Assembly (NCBI RefSeq): GCF_040939455.1
Contig: NC_134109.1
Span: 37,279,501-37,343,500 of the forward strand
Reading direction: 5' to 3'
DNA length: 64,000 bases
DNA from: Microcebus murinus
Lineage: Eukaryota; Chordata; Mammalia; Primates; Cheirogaleidae
Part shown: one piece after another, positions 28,160-41,400 of the stretch
Layout of the letters: every line of letters starts with the position of its first letter
Position numbering within the stretch: position 1 is the stretch's first letter
The notes under the pieces: generated by a model
The model's input: only the letters and a program-made list of their open reading frames with translations
The model's database searches: none
What the model was told of the DNA's origin: nothing
Made by a program: the position numbers and the translations under genes

Positions 28160-28735
28160 CTTTTGGTCCTGGGCCATGACTGACATCTAAAAGACTTACC
28201 TGCCCACAGTCTCTCATCAGCTTCCACCTCCAATTCTGCACTGTGTTGCCACCATAGTCATCTTCCTAAGATGTAATTATTATCTCAGTCTCCTCATTAG
28301 GATTCCTACTATGGCTTTCGAGCACCTTGAGGATAAAATGTAACTCCTGGCATGGCCTGTGTGACCATGAAGGTCCTGGTGTTTGCTCTCCTTTCCAGCC
28401 TGAGTTGTGTCATTGCCTACCCTGTTCTCACTATATTGAAGAGCAGGAAGTTTCCCGAGTTCTTCCAGGTTCTTTCTTACTGGTAAGCTTTTGCATATAT
28501 TGCTCTCTTGGTTAGAATACTTTCCCCCTCCTTTTCAGTTGTCTGTCTCTTGCTTCTCAATCCCCTTTTATTCTTTTCTTTATTGTCCTTGCCTGGGTCA
28601 GATGCAGCTCTGCTGGGCCTTCACTATGCATGCCTGCTCAGTACCTCTTCTTTGTATATTTTACCTGCTTATCCTTCCTTGCACTCTGAGCACTTGATAT
28701 ATCTTATTCATTTTTGTCTCTCTTGTCATCTGTGA
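28160..28735 (+). mobile_element. LINE-2 (L2) fragment, 3' end
   Basis: Sense L2 order: 'ctcattaggattcctactat', 'aggataaaatgtaactcctg', 'ttttgcatatattgctctct', 'agaatactttccccctcc', 'tgctgggccttcactatgca'. Typical ancient mammalian L2, with no usable reading frame. Confidence 0.75.
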
Positions 28736-28793
28736 TAGGACCCTTCAGTGGGTTCTCAGTAAAGGTTTGTTCAGTAAGCCAAATTATCAAGCG

Positions 28794-29131
28794 CAATTGT
28801 CCCCCAATATCCCTGCGCGATTGGTTCCAGGACACCAGAATGCAAGGTTGCTCAAGTCCCTTATCTAAAACGGTGTGGGATTTATATATAACCCATGCAC
28901 ATCCTCCCGCATATTTTAAATCATCTCCAGATTACTTGTAATACCTAATATAATGTAAATGCTGTGTAAGTAGTTGTTATAATGTATTGTTTAGGAAATA
29001 GAGATAAGGGGAAAAAAGCCTGTACATGTTTAGTACAGACACAACCATCCATTTTTTTATTTTTAAATATTTTCTATCTGTGGTTGGTTGAATCCAGTGA
29101 TGAGGAACCTACAGATAAGGAGAGCCAACTG
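28794..29131 (-). mobile_element. MER2-type Tigger-derived MITE
   Basis: A 338-bp non-coding DNA element with complementary ends: CAATTGTCCCCCAATATCCC at the left and 'ggagagccaactg' at the right, followed by TA. Internal landmarks 'gattggttccaggacacc', 'gtttagtacagacacaacca' and 'ggttggttgaatcc' match the MER2 family from memory. Orientation is arbitrary. Confidence 0.8.
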
Positions 29132-29799
29132 TACTGAACTTTGTCATTTAGCTATTTTCGTAATTGTATCAGTTCTGGGTACCTGTGAAAATTGTTTTAT
29201 TCTGTTGACATGCTTGCCATTTCCTCTGTGTTTTATCTCGAGGCACTGAGTGCACTCTGTTTCTCTTTTGTCTAGATGCTTATAGTAAAATGCATCCTAT
29301 AAAAGCCTTTAGCTTTAGTTTAGATCCATTATGAGTAGAAGAAACATTTTCCAGTTGTTAATTGGACACTTTGAACAAAAGAATAAGAAGGGATAAAGTG
29401 TGCCAAGTATCTCAGCCTACTTATAACTCTTTAATAAGTTGCTCCTTTCTTGTTCTCCATCAGTGCTCCCCAATACCAAGAAAAATATCTAACTTATACC
29501 CCAGGTGTTGACCATGATAAGAAGACTTCAGATTATATCGCTGAAGTGATTTAGCTTTAATTCCTAAAAGTGGCATTGCTTTTTCCATCAACTAGAATGA
29601 ATGGCTCTATAAATCTGAATTAATTTTATTAGGAAATAACCATTTAAGAATTAAAAGGGACTTAAGGAAAAAGCATAATTGTAGTTAGTAAATGAGCTCC
29701 CCATAGTTAAGTGAAATGTAAAGTCTACAGATACATTTTGATTTTAATATTTCTTCTTTGATAATGTTTCTTATCAAGGAAGAAATAGTCAAACTTTCA

Positions 29800-29990
29800 A
29801 AGAGGTCTGAGTATATCCTTCAACAATATACTTTATCCATTCATCTGTTGATGAACACTTGGGTTGTTTCCACATCTTCTTATTTTGAATAAAGCTGCAA
29901 TGACCATGGGAGTGCAGATATCTCTTCAAGATTCTGATTTCAATTCTTTTGTATATATACTCAGAAGTGGCATTACTGGTTCTCAATGTT
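29800..29990 (-). mobile_element. LINE-1 3' fragment, antisense
   Basis: 'ttatccattcatctgttgat', 'acacttgggttgtttccaca' and 'aataaagctgcaatgaccat' are classical antisense L1 ORF2-end motifs. The short minus-strand open frame over it is residual L1. Confidence 0.8.
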
Positions 29991-30884
29991 AGAGTAAGGG
30001 TTAAAGTTAGGATGCCAGATGCATTAATTGAATGACACCAAAAGTACAGCCATTATTTCTCTCACTGGACGGATGCAAAAGTGATAAAACTTGGTTATAA
30101 ATATGAACATTATGGTAGGTTTCAACTCTAAATGGTTTCTTAGAAAAACAAAACAGAAGAGTTTCAAGATATAACTGATTTCCAATTTAGTATTTTGCTT
30201 GAATTTCCTTTTTATACTATGCTACTACCTTTCTTGATTTAGACACATTTATGTTTTTATATACAATTGATTTGTTTTAAACACTAATATTCCAAAACTC
30301 AGGATTATAAGCCTGTTTATTTATTATCATTTCTTCTACCTCCTTAAAGGTAGCCTCTTACTGATAATCAGGATACCCTCTAATTTTTTCACTTCTATTT
30401 AATAAGATGTATTTGGCTCATTTTTTGTGTGTATAAATAAAAATTCTATAAAGCTAAATCAGTTATTTTCTTTTTAGTAGCTAAGATTTATTATTTGCTT
30501 CTCTCAAAACGTCTTCAAGTTTGTATTCATTATAATTTTTAATAGCATGAATTTGGACATCAATCACTAAGGATTGGCAGGTATTACTTTTAAATGTTCT
30601 AAAAGATTCTATTCTAATACACATATATAATTTCTTTAATACTCATTGTCATTCTCTTTCTGTTTTTTCTCTTTAAAATATTACTTTATTACCCTTGCAG
30701 TTTATAAATAGTCAAAGTTCATTTAAAATCATATACTTAAAAACCTTATAGTCTTGTTCATTTATGAACAAATATTTTTTTTCATATATATTCACAATGA
30801 AGTTTATGAGCCAATTACAATAATCACTTATAATGAAGGGTTGACTAATAATTAAAAGTAAATAGAGTTCAAGTCCAGGATTTA

Positions 30885-31903
30885 TTAATTTTCTGCCTGG
30901 TTGATATATATTGTTGAAAATAGGATACTGAAGTTCCTCACAATTACTGTATTGCTATTTATTTCTTCCATCATGACCATTAATATTTGCTTTATATATT
31001 TAGGTGCTCTAATGTTGGTTACATATGTATTTATAATTGCTATGTTCTCTTGATGAATTGATCCCCTTATCATTAAATAATGACCATATTGGTCTCTTGT
31101 GACAGTTTTCAACTTGAAGACTATTTTTTTCTGATATAAATATAGCCACCCCTGTCCCCTTTTGGTTATTATTCACATGGAATATCTTATTTCATTCCTT
31201 TACTTTCAGCCTATGTGTGTCCTTAATGCTAAATGAGTATTGCATGAACAGAATGTACTTGGATCTTCTTTTTATTATATCCATTCAGCCACTCTATGTC
31301 TTTTGATTGGAGTGTTTAATCCATTTATATTTAAGGTTATTACTGATAGATAAGGGCTTACTCCTGACGTATTGTTATTGTTTTCTAGATTCTTTGTTCC
31401 TTTCTTCTTCTCCTCTTGTGACTTGGTAAATTTTTGTTATTTGGTGATTTTTTATTGCGCTAAGCTTTGATTCCTTTCCTTTTCTCATTGTGTATCTGCT
31501 ATAATTTTCTTTGTGGTTACCATGAGGCTTATATAAAATATAGTTATTAGACTGTTTTAAACTGATAAATTTATGACATACAAATACTTTCGACTTTTAG
31601 CCTCCTCCCTCAACAATTTATATTTTTATTGTCACAGTTTATATCTTTTAATATTATGTATTCCTTATCAACTTATTGTGGCTATAGTTATGCTTTACCA
31701 TTTTGATTTTTAACCTTTGTACTAGAGATTTGAAATATTTATATACCCCACTACAGTAATGGAGTATTCTGCCGTTGACTAGGTATTTACCTTACCAGTG
31801 AATTTTATACTTTCTTATGTTTTCATGATATTAATTATTGTCCTTTCATTTCTGGTTGAAGAGTTCCATTAAGCATTTCCTATAAGGTGGCCTAGTGGTG
31901 ATG
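30885..31903 (-). mobile_element. LINE-1 inverted 5' segment (ORF1 end through endonuclease region)
   Basis: Antisense L1. On the minus strand, 31112 to 30885 reads an endonuclease-like frame with GHYLMIRGSIHQENIAIINT and RAPKYIKQILM. Towards 31900 it runs to the ORF1-ORF2 boundary side. It meets the sense L1 at about 31903-31905. With 31904-36655 it forms one element with an inverted 5' part, as twin priming produces. Confidence 0.8.
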
Positions 31904-33607
31904 ACATCATAATCAATTGGGAAAATAGAAACCCTTTTGCTAAGTTCTCTAGTATAAGACAGGGATGCCTGCTCTCACTACTTCTATTCGACATGGTACT
32001 ACAAGACTCGCAAGGGCAGCCAGATGAGGGAAAAAAAAGAGGCATCCAAATCAGAAAGAAAGAAGTAAAATTATCTCTATTTTCAGATGACATGATCCTG
32101 TATGTAGAAAACCCCAAAGATTCTGGAACAAAAAACCTATTAGAACTAATGAATCAATTCAGTAAAGTTGCAGGAAACAAAATCAATAGACAAAAATCTA
32201 TACACAAATAACAACCTAGCTGAAAAGAAATCAAGAAAAAAGTCTCATTTACAATAGCTGCAAAAACCCACTTATGAATAAATTTAACAAAGGAAGTGAA
32301 ACATCTGTATACAAAAATCTATAAAACATTGATAAAAGAAATTGAAGAAGACACAAATGGGAAGATATCCTCTATTCATGGATTGGAAGAATAAATATTA
32401 TTAAAATGTCTGTACAACCCAAAAGCAATATACAGATTCAAAGCAATCCCTATAGGAATTCAAATGACATTTTCACAGAAATAAAGAAAATAATCCTAAA
32501 ATTCATAGGGAACTTCAAAAATCCTTGAATAGCCAAACCAATATTGAGAAAGGAAACAAAGTTGGAGGCATCACACTTTCTGATTTAAAAATATATTACA
32601 AAGCTATAGTAATCCTGGATATGTCATCCTGGCATAAAACAGAAACACAGACCAGTGGAATAGAAGAGAGAGCACAGAAATAAATTCAAACATATATGAT
32701 CAACTAATTTTTGACAGTGGTACAAAGAGTCCATAATGAGAAAAGTATAGTTTCTTTAGTAAATGATTCAGGGAAATCTTGATTTCCAAATGCAAAAGAA
32801 TAAAATAGGAACCTTACTTTACTCCAACACAATAATCAACTCAACATGAGTAAAACACTAAGACCTGAAACAATAAAACACCTAGAAAAGAACATAGTTG
32901 AAAATGTTTTTGACATTGGTTTTGGCAATGATCTTTTGGATGTTACACCAAAAGCTCAAGTTAAAAAAGTAAAAATAAATAAATGGAATTACATCATACT
33001 AAAAATTTATATACAGCAAAGGAAACAATCAACAAAATGAAAAGGTATCCTGCAGACTGGAAAATATATTTGCAAACCAAATATCTGATTAGGGGTTAAT
33101 ACCAAAATTTATAACAGAAAATGACTCAATAGCATAAAACAATGACCCTATTAAAAACTGTGCAAGAGACCTAACAGAAATGTCTCCAGAGAAAACATTA
33201 AAATAACCAACAGGTATATTAAAAGGTACTTGACATCACTAATCGTCAGGGAAATATAAATTAAAATCAATATGAGGTATCACCTCATACTCTTTAAGAT
33301 GGCTATTATCAAAAAGATAAGATATAACAAATGTTGATGAAGTTGTAAAGAAAGGATACTTTAGTACACTGTTGGTGGAAATGTAGATTGGTCCAACCAT
33401 TATGGAAAACAATATTGAGGTTTCTAAAGAAATTAAAGATAGGACTACCACACTACCCAGGAATCCCTCTTAAGGGTATATACCCAGAGGTAATGAAATC
33501 ATTATCTCTTAAAGATATTTACACGCTCAGGTTCATTGTGGCATTATTCACATTAGCCAAGATATAGAAACAACCTAAGTGTACATTGACAGATAAATGG
33601 ATAAAGA

Positions 33608-33656
33608 ATATATATATATATACATATATATACACATATATATATATATATACATA

Positions 33657-33694
<38 letters not shown>
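33608..33694 (+). repeat. (TA)n/(CATA)n microsatellite
   Basis: Nearly uninterrupted alternating TA with a few CA and GTA steps, inside the L1 3' region where the consensus has a short TA run. It creates spurious tyrosine-isoleucine open frames on both strands. Confidence 0.95.
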
Positions 33695-33697
<3 letters not shown>

Positions 33698-33770
33698 CAT
33701 GCAGAAAGTAACCAACCATATAGGCATTTTTGTTATGTTAACAATGTCTGGCTACGTTCCAGACAGCTCT

Positions 33771-33779
<9 letters not shown>

Positions 33780-33823
<44 letters not shown>
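33780..33823 (+). repeat. (CA)n microsatellite
   Basis: Uninterrupted CA run of about 21 units within the L1, 90 bp from the TA tract. Spurious threonine-histidine frames cross it. Confidence 0.95.
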
Positions 33824-33825
<2 letters not shown>

Positions 33826-34130
33826 GAATATTATTCAACCTTTAGAAAGAAGGAGATCCTGCTATTTGCCACAATATGGACAGACCTGGAGGACATTATG
33901 TTAAATGAAATGAGCCAGATGCATAAAAAATTATTGTATGACCCCCATATGTATAGAATCTAAAAAAAAATCAAATATACAAAGATAGAAAATAAAACAG
34001 TGGTGGGGGTGGGTAAAGGTGGTAGGAAATGGGAACATGTAGGTCAAATGATTCATAGTAGCAGATATGTAGAATGGGCAAGTCTAGAGATCTGACGTAT
34101 GACATGATGACTATAGTTAATAAAATTGTA

Positions 34131-36470
34131 CAGGCATACCTCAGAGATGTTGTGGGCTTGGTTCCAGACCACCACAATAAAGCAAATATCACAATGAAGT
34201 GAGTCACACCAATTTTTGGTTTCCCAATATATATAAAAGATACATTTGCACTATAATGTAGTCTATTAGGTATACAATAGATCAAGTCTAAAAAAACCAT
34301 GTATATACTCTGGTTGAAAAATACTTTATTGCTAAAAAATGCTAATGATCATCTGACCCTTCAGTGAGTCATGATCTTTTTGCTGGTAGAGGGTCTTGCC
34401 TTGATGTTGATGGTTGCTGTCTGATCGGAGTGGTGGGTAGAGAAGTTTGGATGGCTGTGGCCATTTCTTGTATGACAGTAATGAAGTTTGCCACATTGAT
34501 TGAGCCTTCCTTCCATGGAAGATTTCTCTGTAGCATGCAATGCTGCTTGATAGCATCCTAACCACAGCAGAACTTCTTTTAAAAGTGGAGTCAGTGCTGT
34601 TACTGCTTGATCAACTAAGTTTATGGAATATTCTAAGTCCTTTGTTGTAATTTCAAAAATGTTCACAGCATTTTCATCAGGGGTAGATTCCATCTGAAGA
34701 AACCACTTTTTGCTCATCCATTGGAGCAACTACTCATTAGTTTTATCATGACATTTCAGCAAGTCACGAACATCTTCAGGCTTCTCTTCTAATCAAAGTC
34801 AATTCATGAGGAATAGAATCAACTTCTTCCAAACTCCTATGAATGTTGATTTTTTTTTTTACCACTTCCCATAAATCTTGAATGTTCTGAATGACATCTA
34901 GAATGGTGAATCCTTTCCAGAAGGTTTTCAACTGACTTTGCTCAGATCTATCAGAAGAATCACTATTCATGGTAGCTATAGCCTTGGGAAATGTGTTTCC
35001 TAATTAATAACACTCAAACGTCAAAATTACTCATTGATCCATGGGCTGCAGAATGGATGTGGTGTTAGCAGGCATGAAAACAACATTAATCTCTTTGTGC
35101 ATCTCACCCACACCTTGGGTGACTAGATGCATTGTTGATGAGCAGTACTATTTTAAAAGGAATCTTTTTTCTAAGCAGTTGCTCTCAACAGTAGGCTGGA
35201 AATATTCGGTAAAGCATCCTGTAAACAGATCTGCTTTTATCCAGGCTTTGCTGATCCATTTATAGAGCACAGCCAGAGGAGATTTAGCATAATTCTTAAA
35301 GGCTGTAAGATTTTTGGAATAGTAAATGAACGTTGGCTTCAACTTAAAGTCACCAGCTGCATTAGCTCTTAACAAGAGAGTCAGCCTGTCCTTTGAAGCT
35401 TTGAAAACAGCCACTGACTTCTCTTCTCTAGCTATGGAAGGCCCAGATGTCGTCTTTTTCCAATAGAAGGCTGTTTTATCTACGTTGAAATTTTGTTGTT
35501 TACTACAGTCACTTACATCAATTATCTTAGCTAGATCTCCTGCATAACTTTCTGTAGCTTCTCTATCAGCATTTGCTTCTTCACCTTGCACTTTGATGTT
35601 GTGGAGATGGCTTCTGTCCTTAGATTTCATGAACCAACCTCTGCTAGCTTCGGGCTTTTCTTCTGCAGCTGCCTCACTTGTTTCAGCCTTTACAGAATTG
35701 AAGAGAGTTAGGGCCTTTCTCTGCATTAACCTTTGACTTAAGGGAATGTTGTGGCTGCTTTGTTTGATCTTCTATCCAGGCCACTAAAATGATCTCCATA
35801 TCAACGATAAAGCTGTTTGGCTTTTTTATCATCCGTCCATATGTTCACTATAGTTGCACTTTTAATTTCTTGCAAGAACTTTTCCTTTGCATTCATACCT
35901 TGGCTGTCTGGTTCAAGAGGCCTAGCTTTTGGCCTATGTCAGCTTTCCATATGTCTTCTGCACAACCTTAATCATTTCTAGGTTCTGATTTAAAGTGAGA
36001 GATGTGAGACTTTTCTTTTCACTTAACACTTAGAAGCCATTGTGGGGTAATCGGCTCAATTTCAATATTGTTGTGTCTTAGGAACAGGGAGGCCCAAGGA
36101 GAAGCAAAGAGACAGACTGGAGAATGGCTGGTTGGTGGAACAGCCAGAACACACACAACGTTTATTGATTATGTTCACCATTTTACATGGATGCGATTTG
36201 TGGCACCCCAGAACAATTACAATAGTATTAATAACATCAAAGATTGCCAATCACAGATCGCCATAACAGATATAATAACAATAAAAAAATCTTAAATATT
36301 GTGAGAATTACCAACATATGACACAGAGACACAAAGTGATCTTGTACAGTTAGAAAAATGGTGCCAACAGACTTGTTTGACACAGGGTTACCATAAAACC
36401 TCAATTTGCAAAAATACAGTATCTGCCAAGTGCAATAAAGCAAAGCACAATCAAATGAGGGGTATACCTA
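34131..36470 (-). mobile_element. Tigger1 DNA transposon (pogo class), near full length, dead
   Basis: 2,340 bp, close to the roughly 2.4-kb family length. It starts CAGGCATACCTCAGAGATGT and ends 'gaggggtataccta', which are inverted copies of each other; TA flanks both sides (34129-34130, 36471-36472). The transposase lies on the minus strand in broken pieces. 35726-35148 has NVDKTAFYWKKT, ASKDRLTLLLRANAAGDFKL and AVLYKWISKAWIKADLF; 34970-34776 has [18 protein letters not shown]; 34729-34361 has [17 protein letters not shown]. Several frameshifts and stops separate them. The first D of the catalytic triad lies in NVDKTAF. It was inserted into the L1 3' UTR. Confidence 0.95.
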
Positions 36471-38079
36471 TATTGTAATAGAGATTTTTGTTAAATAGAC
36501 CTTAGCTGTTTTGTCACACACACCAATATGTGAGATGATAGGTATGTTAATTTGCTTCACTATGGTAACCATTTTACTATCTACATGTATCCCATAACAT
36601 CAAGTGGTAAACCTCAAGTGTATACAGTAAAATTTATTTATAAAAATAAGTGAATATGTGGTTTAAGTTCATTGTATAGAAGAATCTTCAAATTGAGCCA
36701 TTATCATATCCTTACAAACACTGACAGGAAGCTACCTAGATAAAATCAAATTATATTTTGCTGGGGAACTCTGGATATATTAGTTAGATATTCTCACCAA
36801 TAAATAAGTTCGGTAATTTTTATGCATTTATTTTATCCATTTCATTAACTCAGCAAATAATGTATCTGATATTTACCAAAAAATCTAGCTGCAAACCCAG
36901 CCTCTTAGGGGACCATACTCCCCAAGCACACCACGGTCTGTGTTACTCCTTTAATTATGTTGTAACTCTGTCGCTTTTTTGTCTTTAAATTTTCCAGTTT
37001 CCCACCATATGAATCTTTAACATTAACTTCTATTTTACAATTCAGTTTCCTGTGGTTTAGCAGTGAAATACTGAGAATATATAAATAGACCAAACAACAA
37101 CTTTCATGTTTAGTGTGAGCTTTTCTACTAATTTTAGGGACTTTGGGGGGAGGTTAGTTCTCTCAAGATCTAAAATGTTTATAGCTGAGACTACTTGCAC
37201 CCAGCAGGAGCTGACCTAAAAACCAGCATCAAATGTTCTACAGTCATGAGGACGAACAGGAGTCCCCAAACCTGAAAACACCTTTGCAATGAAGAAAAGG
37301 GCTCTTCTCTTTTGAATATTCCATGCGTAATCCAATATATCCACAACCTATGATTTCGGTAATTACTTAGTGTAAATGTGTGCATACTGTGCTTAAAGAA
37401 GGACATTGGCCAGCTTTGCTGTGGGTGGCAAACTAATTTGTTTACAAGATGACCATCTTCCCAGAAGCGTCATAAAAGTGTATTGTAAATTGAATGCCCA
37501 TTGGGTGATATACAAAGCTGGATAAAACAAACACATTTTGAAATGGTTGATTAGATTAACGTCTAATTTATATATTGTGTATCCTAATGGAAATTCTGTG
37601 TTGTGCAACAATTAATATTTTTTATTATATAAAGTGAATTCTGGTGTTGGGAGCAGAATTAGCCACATTTGTTAATTTTACTATGCTTCTCTGAACTTTT
37701 TGGGGGAGGAGCAGGTGATGAAATTTATCATGAGTTTATATTCTGGTTTATTGCTATTCTTTTCAAATCATAGACTTTTTACTTCCCCATGATACTAAAA
37801 AGATAAACAATTTAAATTTTAAAACTTTAGTTAGAAATAGGGTAAAAATTTTGATTTCATTAGTTAAGTTAAAAAAGATATAACAGATATTGAATGCCTC
37901 TGAAATTAAAAATAGTTTATATTGGTAAAGGACAATTACATTTATATATTAATTATGTTTTATCTACTGACAATACATTTAACATTCAAAGATTATTTAT
38001 TTACTATTCTACAAATCTGTGTATATATTTTATGAATTCAATTTTATTAAAAAGTATAAGGAAAGATATCTTTGACAAT

Positions 38080-38690
38080 ATTTTGTGATTTTTAAAAGTA
38101 ATGATTATGCAGATTCATAATCTGCAGAAAAATTTGGAAAACATAGAGTAGAAGGAAGTAAAACATTAAACACACCACTTGAAACCAGTTGCTGTTATTA
38201 TCCAAATATATTTTCTTTTAGTCTTGTATACCTTTTCCCTTTTAGCTGAAGTTATTATCAACAGACAAATTAATAATAACATAATATACTATAATAATAT
38301 ATAATTATAAAATATACTTTGGTTCTATTGAGAGACTTTTTCTTTAAGAAAAGAAGACAAAATAGATTTCTTAGTTGATAATTCTTATAGTCTTGGCACT
38401 TCAGTTTCATTTTTATGTATTTTGTTAAAGCTGTAACTATAATATTATTCTTTGTATCTTTATTTTTTCATTTAATATCATAAGGTAAGCAGTTAGCATT
38501 TTTTACATGTTATTTCAAAACTTGTTTTAATTCTGTATGAATTGTTACTTTACGTATATTTTAAAAATTTCGATAGTTATTGGAAAGTTATTTTTCCATT
38601 CTAGGGTTATGATTAACACTACAATGAATTTTACATGGGTTGGTTCTAGTCTTTTGATTGATTCTCAGAAGTCAAATTACTGTCAAAGGC
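38080..38690 (-). mobile_element. Ancient LINE fragment, antisense (probable old L1M)
   Basis: 'atttggaaaacatagagtag', 'ttttcatttaatatcataag' and 'attaacactacaatgaattt' match, loosely, antisense 3' sequence of very old L1s. Similar text at about 39000-39240 may be another piece. Confidence 0.5.
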
Positions 38691-40845
38691 ATTGATGATT
38701 ATTAAAATGTACCACACATGAAAATCAAATAGTTGAGCAATAGCAAGTGCTTATAAGGGGGTCAGAAGTTGTACTATAATTGGCAATTTGAGAAAGGGCC
38801 ACAGAAATGAATCATAGGGAAATGTACTCTTTTTTTCATCTTTTCAAGGAAAAACCTGTATAGAAAGATGAACAATAATGACAGAAGAAAAGGAACAAGA
38901 GGTAGATCAAAGCAGCCCTTTAGAAACTTGTTATTTTTGTAGCACCAGGGACTATGGTAATATAACAGTTGTTGATATCTTCTATTTACAAAATAATACA
39001 CATAACTTTTAAGAGAAAATAAAACCCATACATTATCCCATAATGCAGAGAGAGCCTATCATTTTGATGCATTTACTTCCATGTTTTGTGTGTACATATG
39101 TTGTGTTTGAGTAGGTGGGGATAGAGTTCATAAAATGAAATTACGTTATATGTATGGTTTGTTTGATACAGTGAGCATTTTATAAGTAAATTTGGTACTT
39201 CTTATTATGCAATTAGAATAAATACCTATAATTGGGATTACTAATTCAAAGAAAATGCCCTGTACAGATTTATGAAATTTCCATGTGTAAGAGAATGTAG
39301 AGTTTATCTTTTAAATTTCTATAGCTAAGTCTCCCTTAGGTTATTATGATACTGTATAACCTTTGAGACTTTGAGTACCAGGTCTCTAATCTTCTTCCTT
39401 GTACAAGTATGTGGCTATTAGACAGTTAATTGGGTTCATCAGTGTCACTAAGTAAAAGGAATTCTTGGAGTTTCCAGAAACAAATGCATTGCCTAAGATT
39501 AAGTAAATATTCATTATGGCTATTTTATGCTGATCACATGGTGGTTTTAACCACCTCCTCAATCATGTGCATGTTTTCTCTTTCTATTCTAGCGTGCCTC
39601 TTGAGGTTGAATCCCAAGCCCCACAGTTCTCTAAGGGCTTCCCAGTTGTCTAGGTGGGCAAAGAATCTGTAATCTCATTCACTCAACCTGCCTCTGAGTT
39701 GTAGCTGTCTCTGTCTTTGTCTTTCTTTTTCTCATTTCTCTGGTTACATGCTTTCTTTTCTGTCTGGTGGTCTGGCTAGCCGGAAGAAAGACATATGATG
39801 TCTTTCTTCTTTTTTCCTGTTAATTGTGATTTTTATCTGCATGATGAGAGCAGATATTTATTCGTCTCTATGGTTTGAGTGCAAAAAGAATGCATCAGGG
39901 ACAGAGTGCCTCTCCGAAGATTTTTCCCACCTGGATATATTCCCCCTGTCTTTTTTTTTTTTCACTTTAAAGCTCACAATTCTATAGAAGTCGAACAAAG
40001 AATGCGGTTGACTATACTTCAGAAGACTATATTTCAGGGGGTCTTATGGAACTACCTCAGTTCCCAAAAGCCTTTTCGGACCTTTAACCTTTCACTGTTC
40101 CTCATTTGCTTTATTTGGATAACTAAGTACTCTTTATGGTAGATGGTTGAGTTCAGGCTACCAATGGATGGTGCTCTGAAGTAAATAGGTGATTTTTCAT
40201 GTGATTTCTGGAATTTTAAAAAGGCATCTACCTTTGACTATAGTACAGCACTTTTTACGGAACTGTGTATGGGGTAACAAATCTGGGCTCCATGTTTTAC
40301 CCAACTCAGCTCCTTTAACTTTGGAATCGTGGGTAGGGAGCTCTTGGGCTATGCTCTGAGGCATCCTTGGGGAGCTAAATCATGGCAAGTTTTAGTCTAA
40401 TCGGATCACAGTACTTAGTTACTGAATAAAGTATGTTTACTATATGTTGTTAGATTTATATAGGCTGCAACAGCAGATCTTTGTGTATTACATTTTATTG
40501 TCGTCTTTACCAGAAGGAGCAAAAGATGAAACTCAGAAGTCACCTTTCTTTCTTCTTAGTCAGAATAGGAAAAAGTTAAGGTGGAAGAAGATAATGAAAT
40601 TGTTTATTAAAATGAGTTTGTTCACTTCTCTGTTGGATTCCATTTATTCATGCCATTCAAGATTTTCGTCAATAATTGCATTCAGGGTGATGTTACTTTC
40701 TATATTATATGAAAGTGTTGTACATTGTTATGCGGATACAGATAGGCTTATGTGCTCTCAGCTCTAAATTATGCTGGATGACCAGTAGCATATATGAAAC
40801 TGAATAACTATAGTGATTCCAATAAGAACTGTTGTAGATATTTGA

Positions 40846-41253
<408 letters not shown>

Positions 41254-41340
41254 TGAGTAAAGATTTCGATTTTTATCATTTAAGATGCAAAATGAAAAAC
41301 AGACTTGAAAAACAAGTAAAACTTGTAACTGTAAACTGAA

Positions 41341-41400
41341 ACTATGACATAGTTAACTGTACTATGTCATAGTAAACTGTAAACTGTACTATGACATAGT
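41341..41400. repeat. Cluster of three 13-bp near-palindromes
   Basis: ACTATGACATAGT (41341-41353), its reverse complement ACTATGTCATAGT (41361-41373), and ACTATGACATAGT again (41388-41400), separated by AACTGT-type spacers. Each unit is nearly self-complementary, and the units also pair with one another, allowing several alternative hairpins. It lies 273 bp into the downstream intron. Confidence 0.93.

Larger units (their letters stand above)
31904..36655 (+). mobile_element. LINE-1 sense segment (reverse transcriptase to 3' UTR), split by Tigger1
   Basis: Starts in the reverse-transcriptase region ('agacagggatgcctgctctc', then a frame with LSLFSDDMILYVENPKDS at about 32065-32120, where the FADD-box reads FSDD). 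It continues through 'gttggtggaaatgtagattg', 'aatggacagacctgg'-like text near 33876 and 'gtctagagatctgacgtatg' to 34130. It resumes at 36471 after the Tigger1 and ends near 36655 ('aacatcaagtggtaaacctc'). Frames are broken. Microsatellites have expanded inside it at 33608-33694 and 33780-33823. Confidence 0.88.

Noticed and set aside
33519..33904. Tyr-Ile and Thr-His repeat open frames on both strands
   Set aside because: They are translations of the TA and CA microsatellites.
35148..35726. A 192-codon minus-strand frame that looks like a real gene
   Set aside because: It is the transposase core of the Tigger1 element, with frameshifts and stops before the rest of the protein, not a domesticated host gene.
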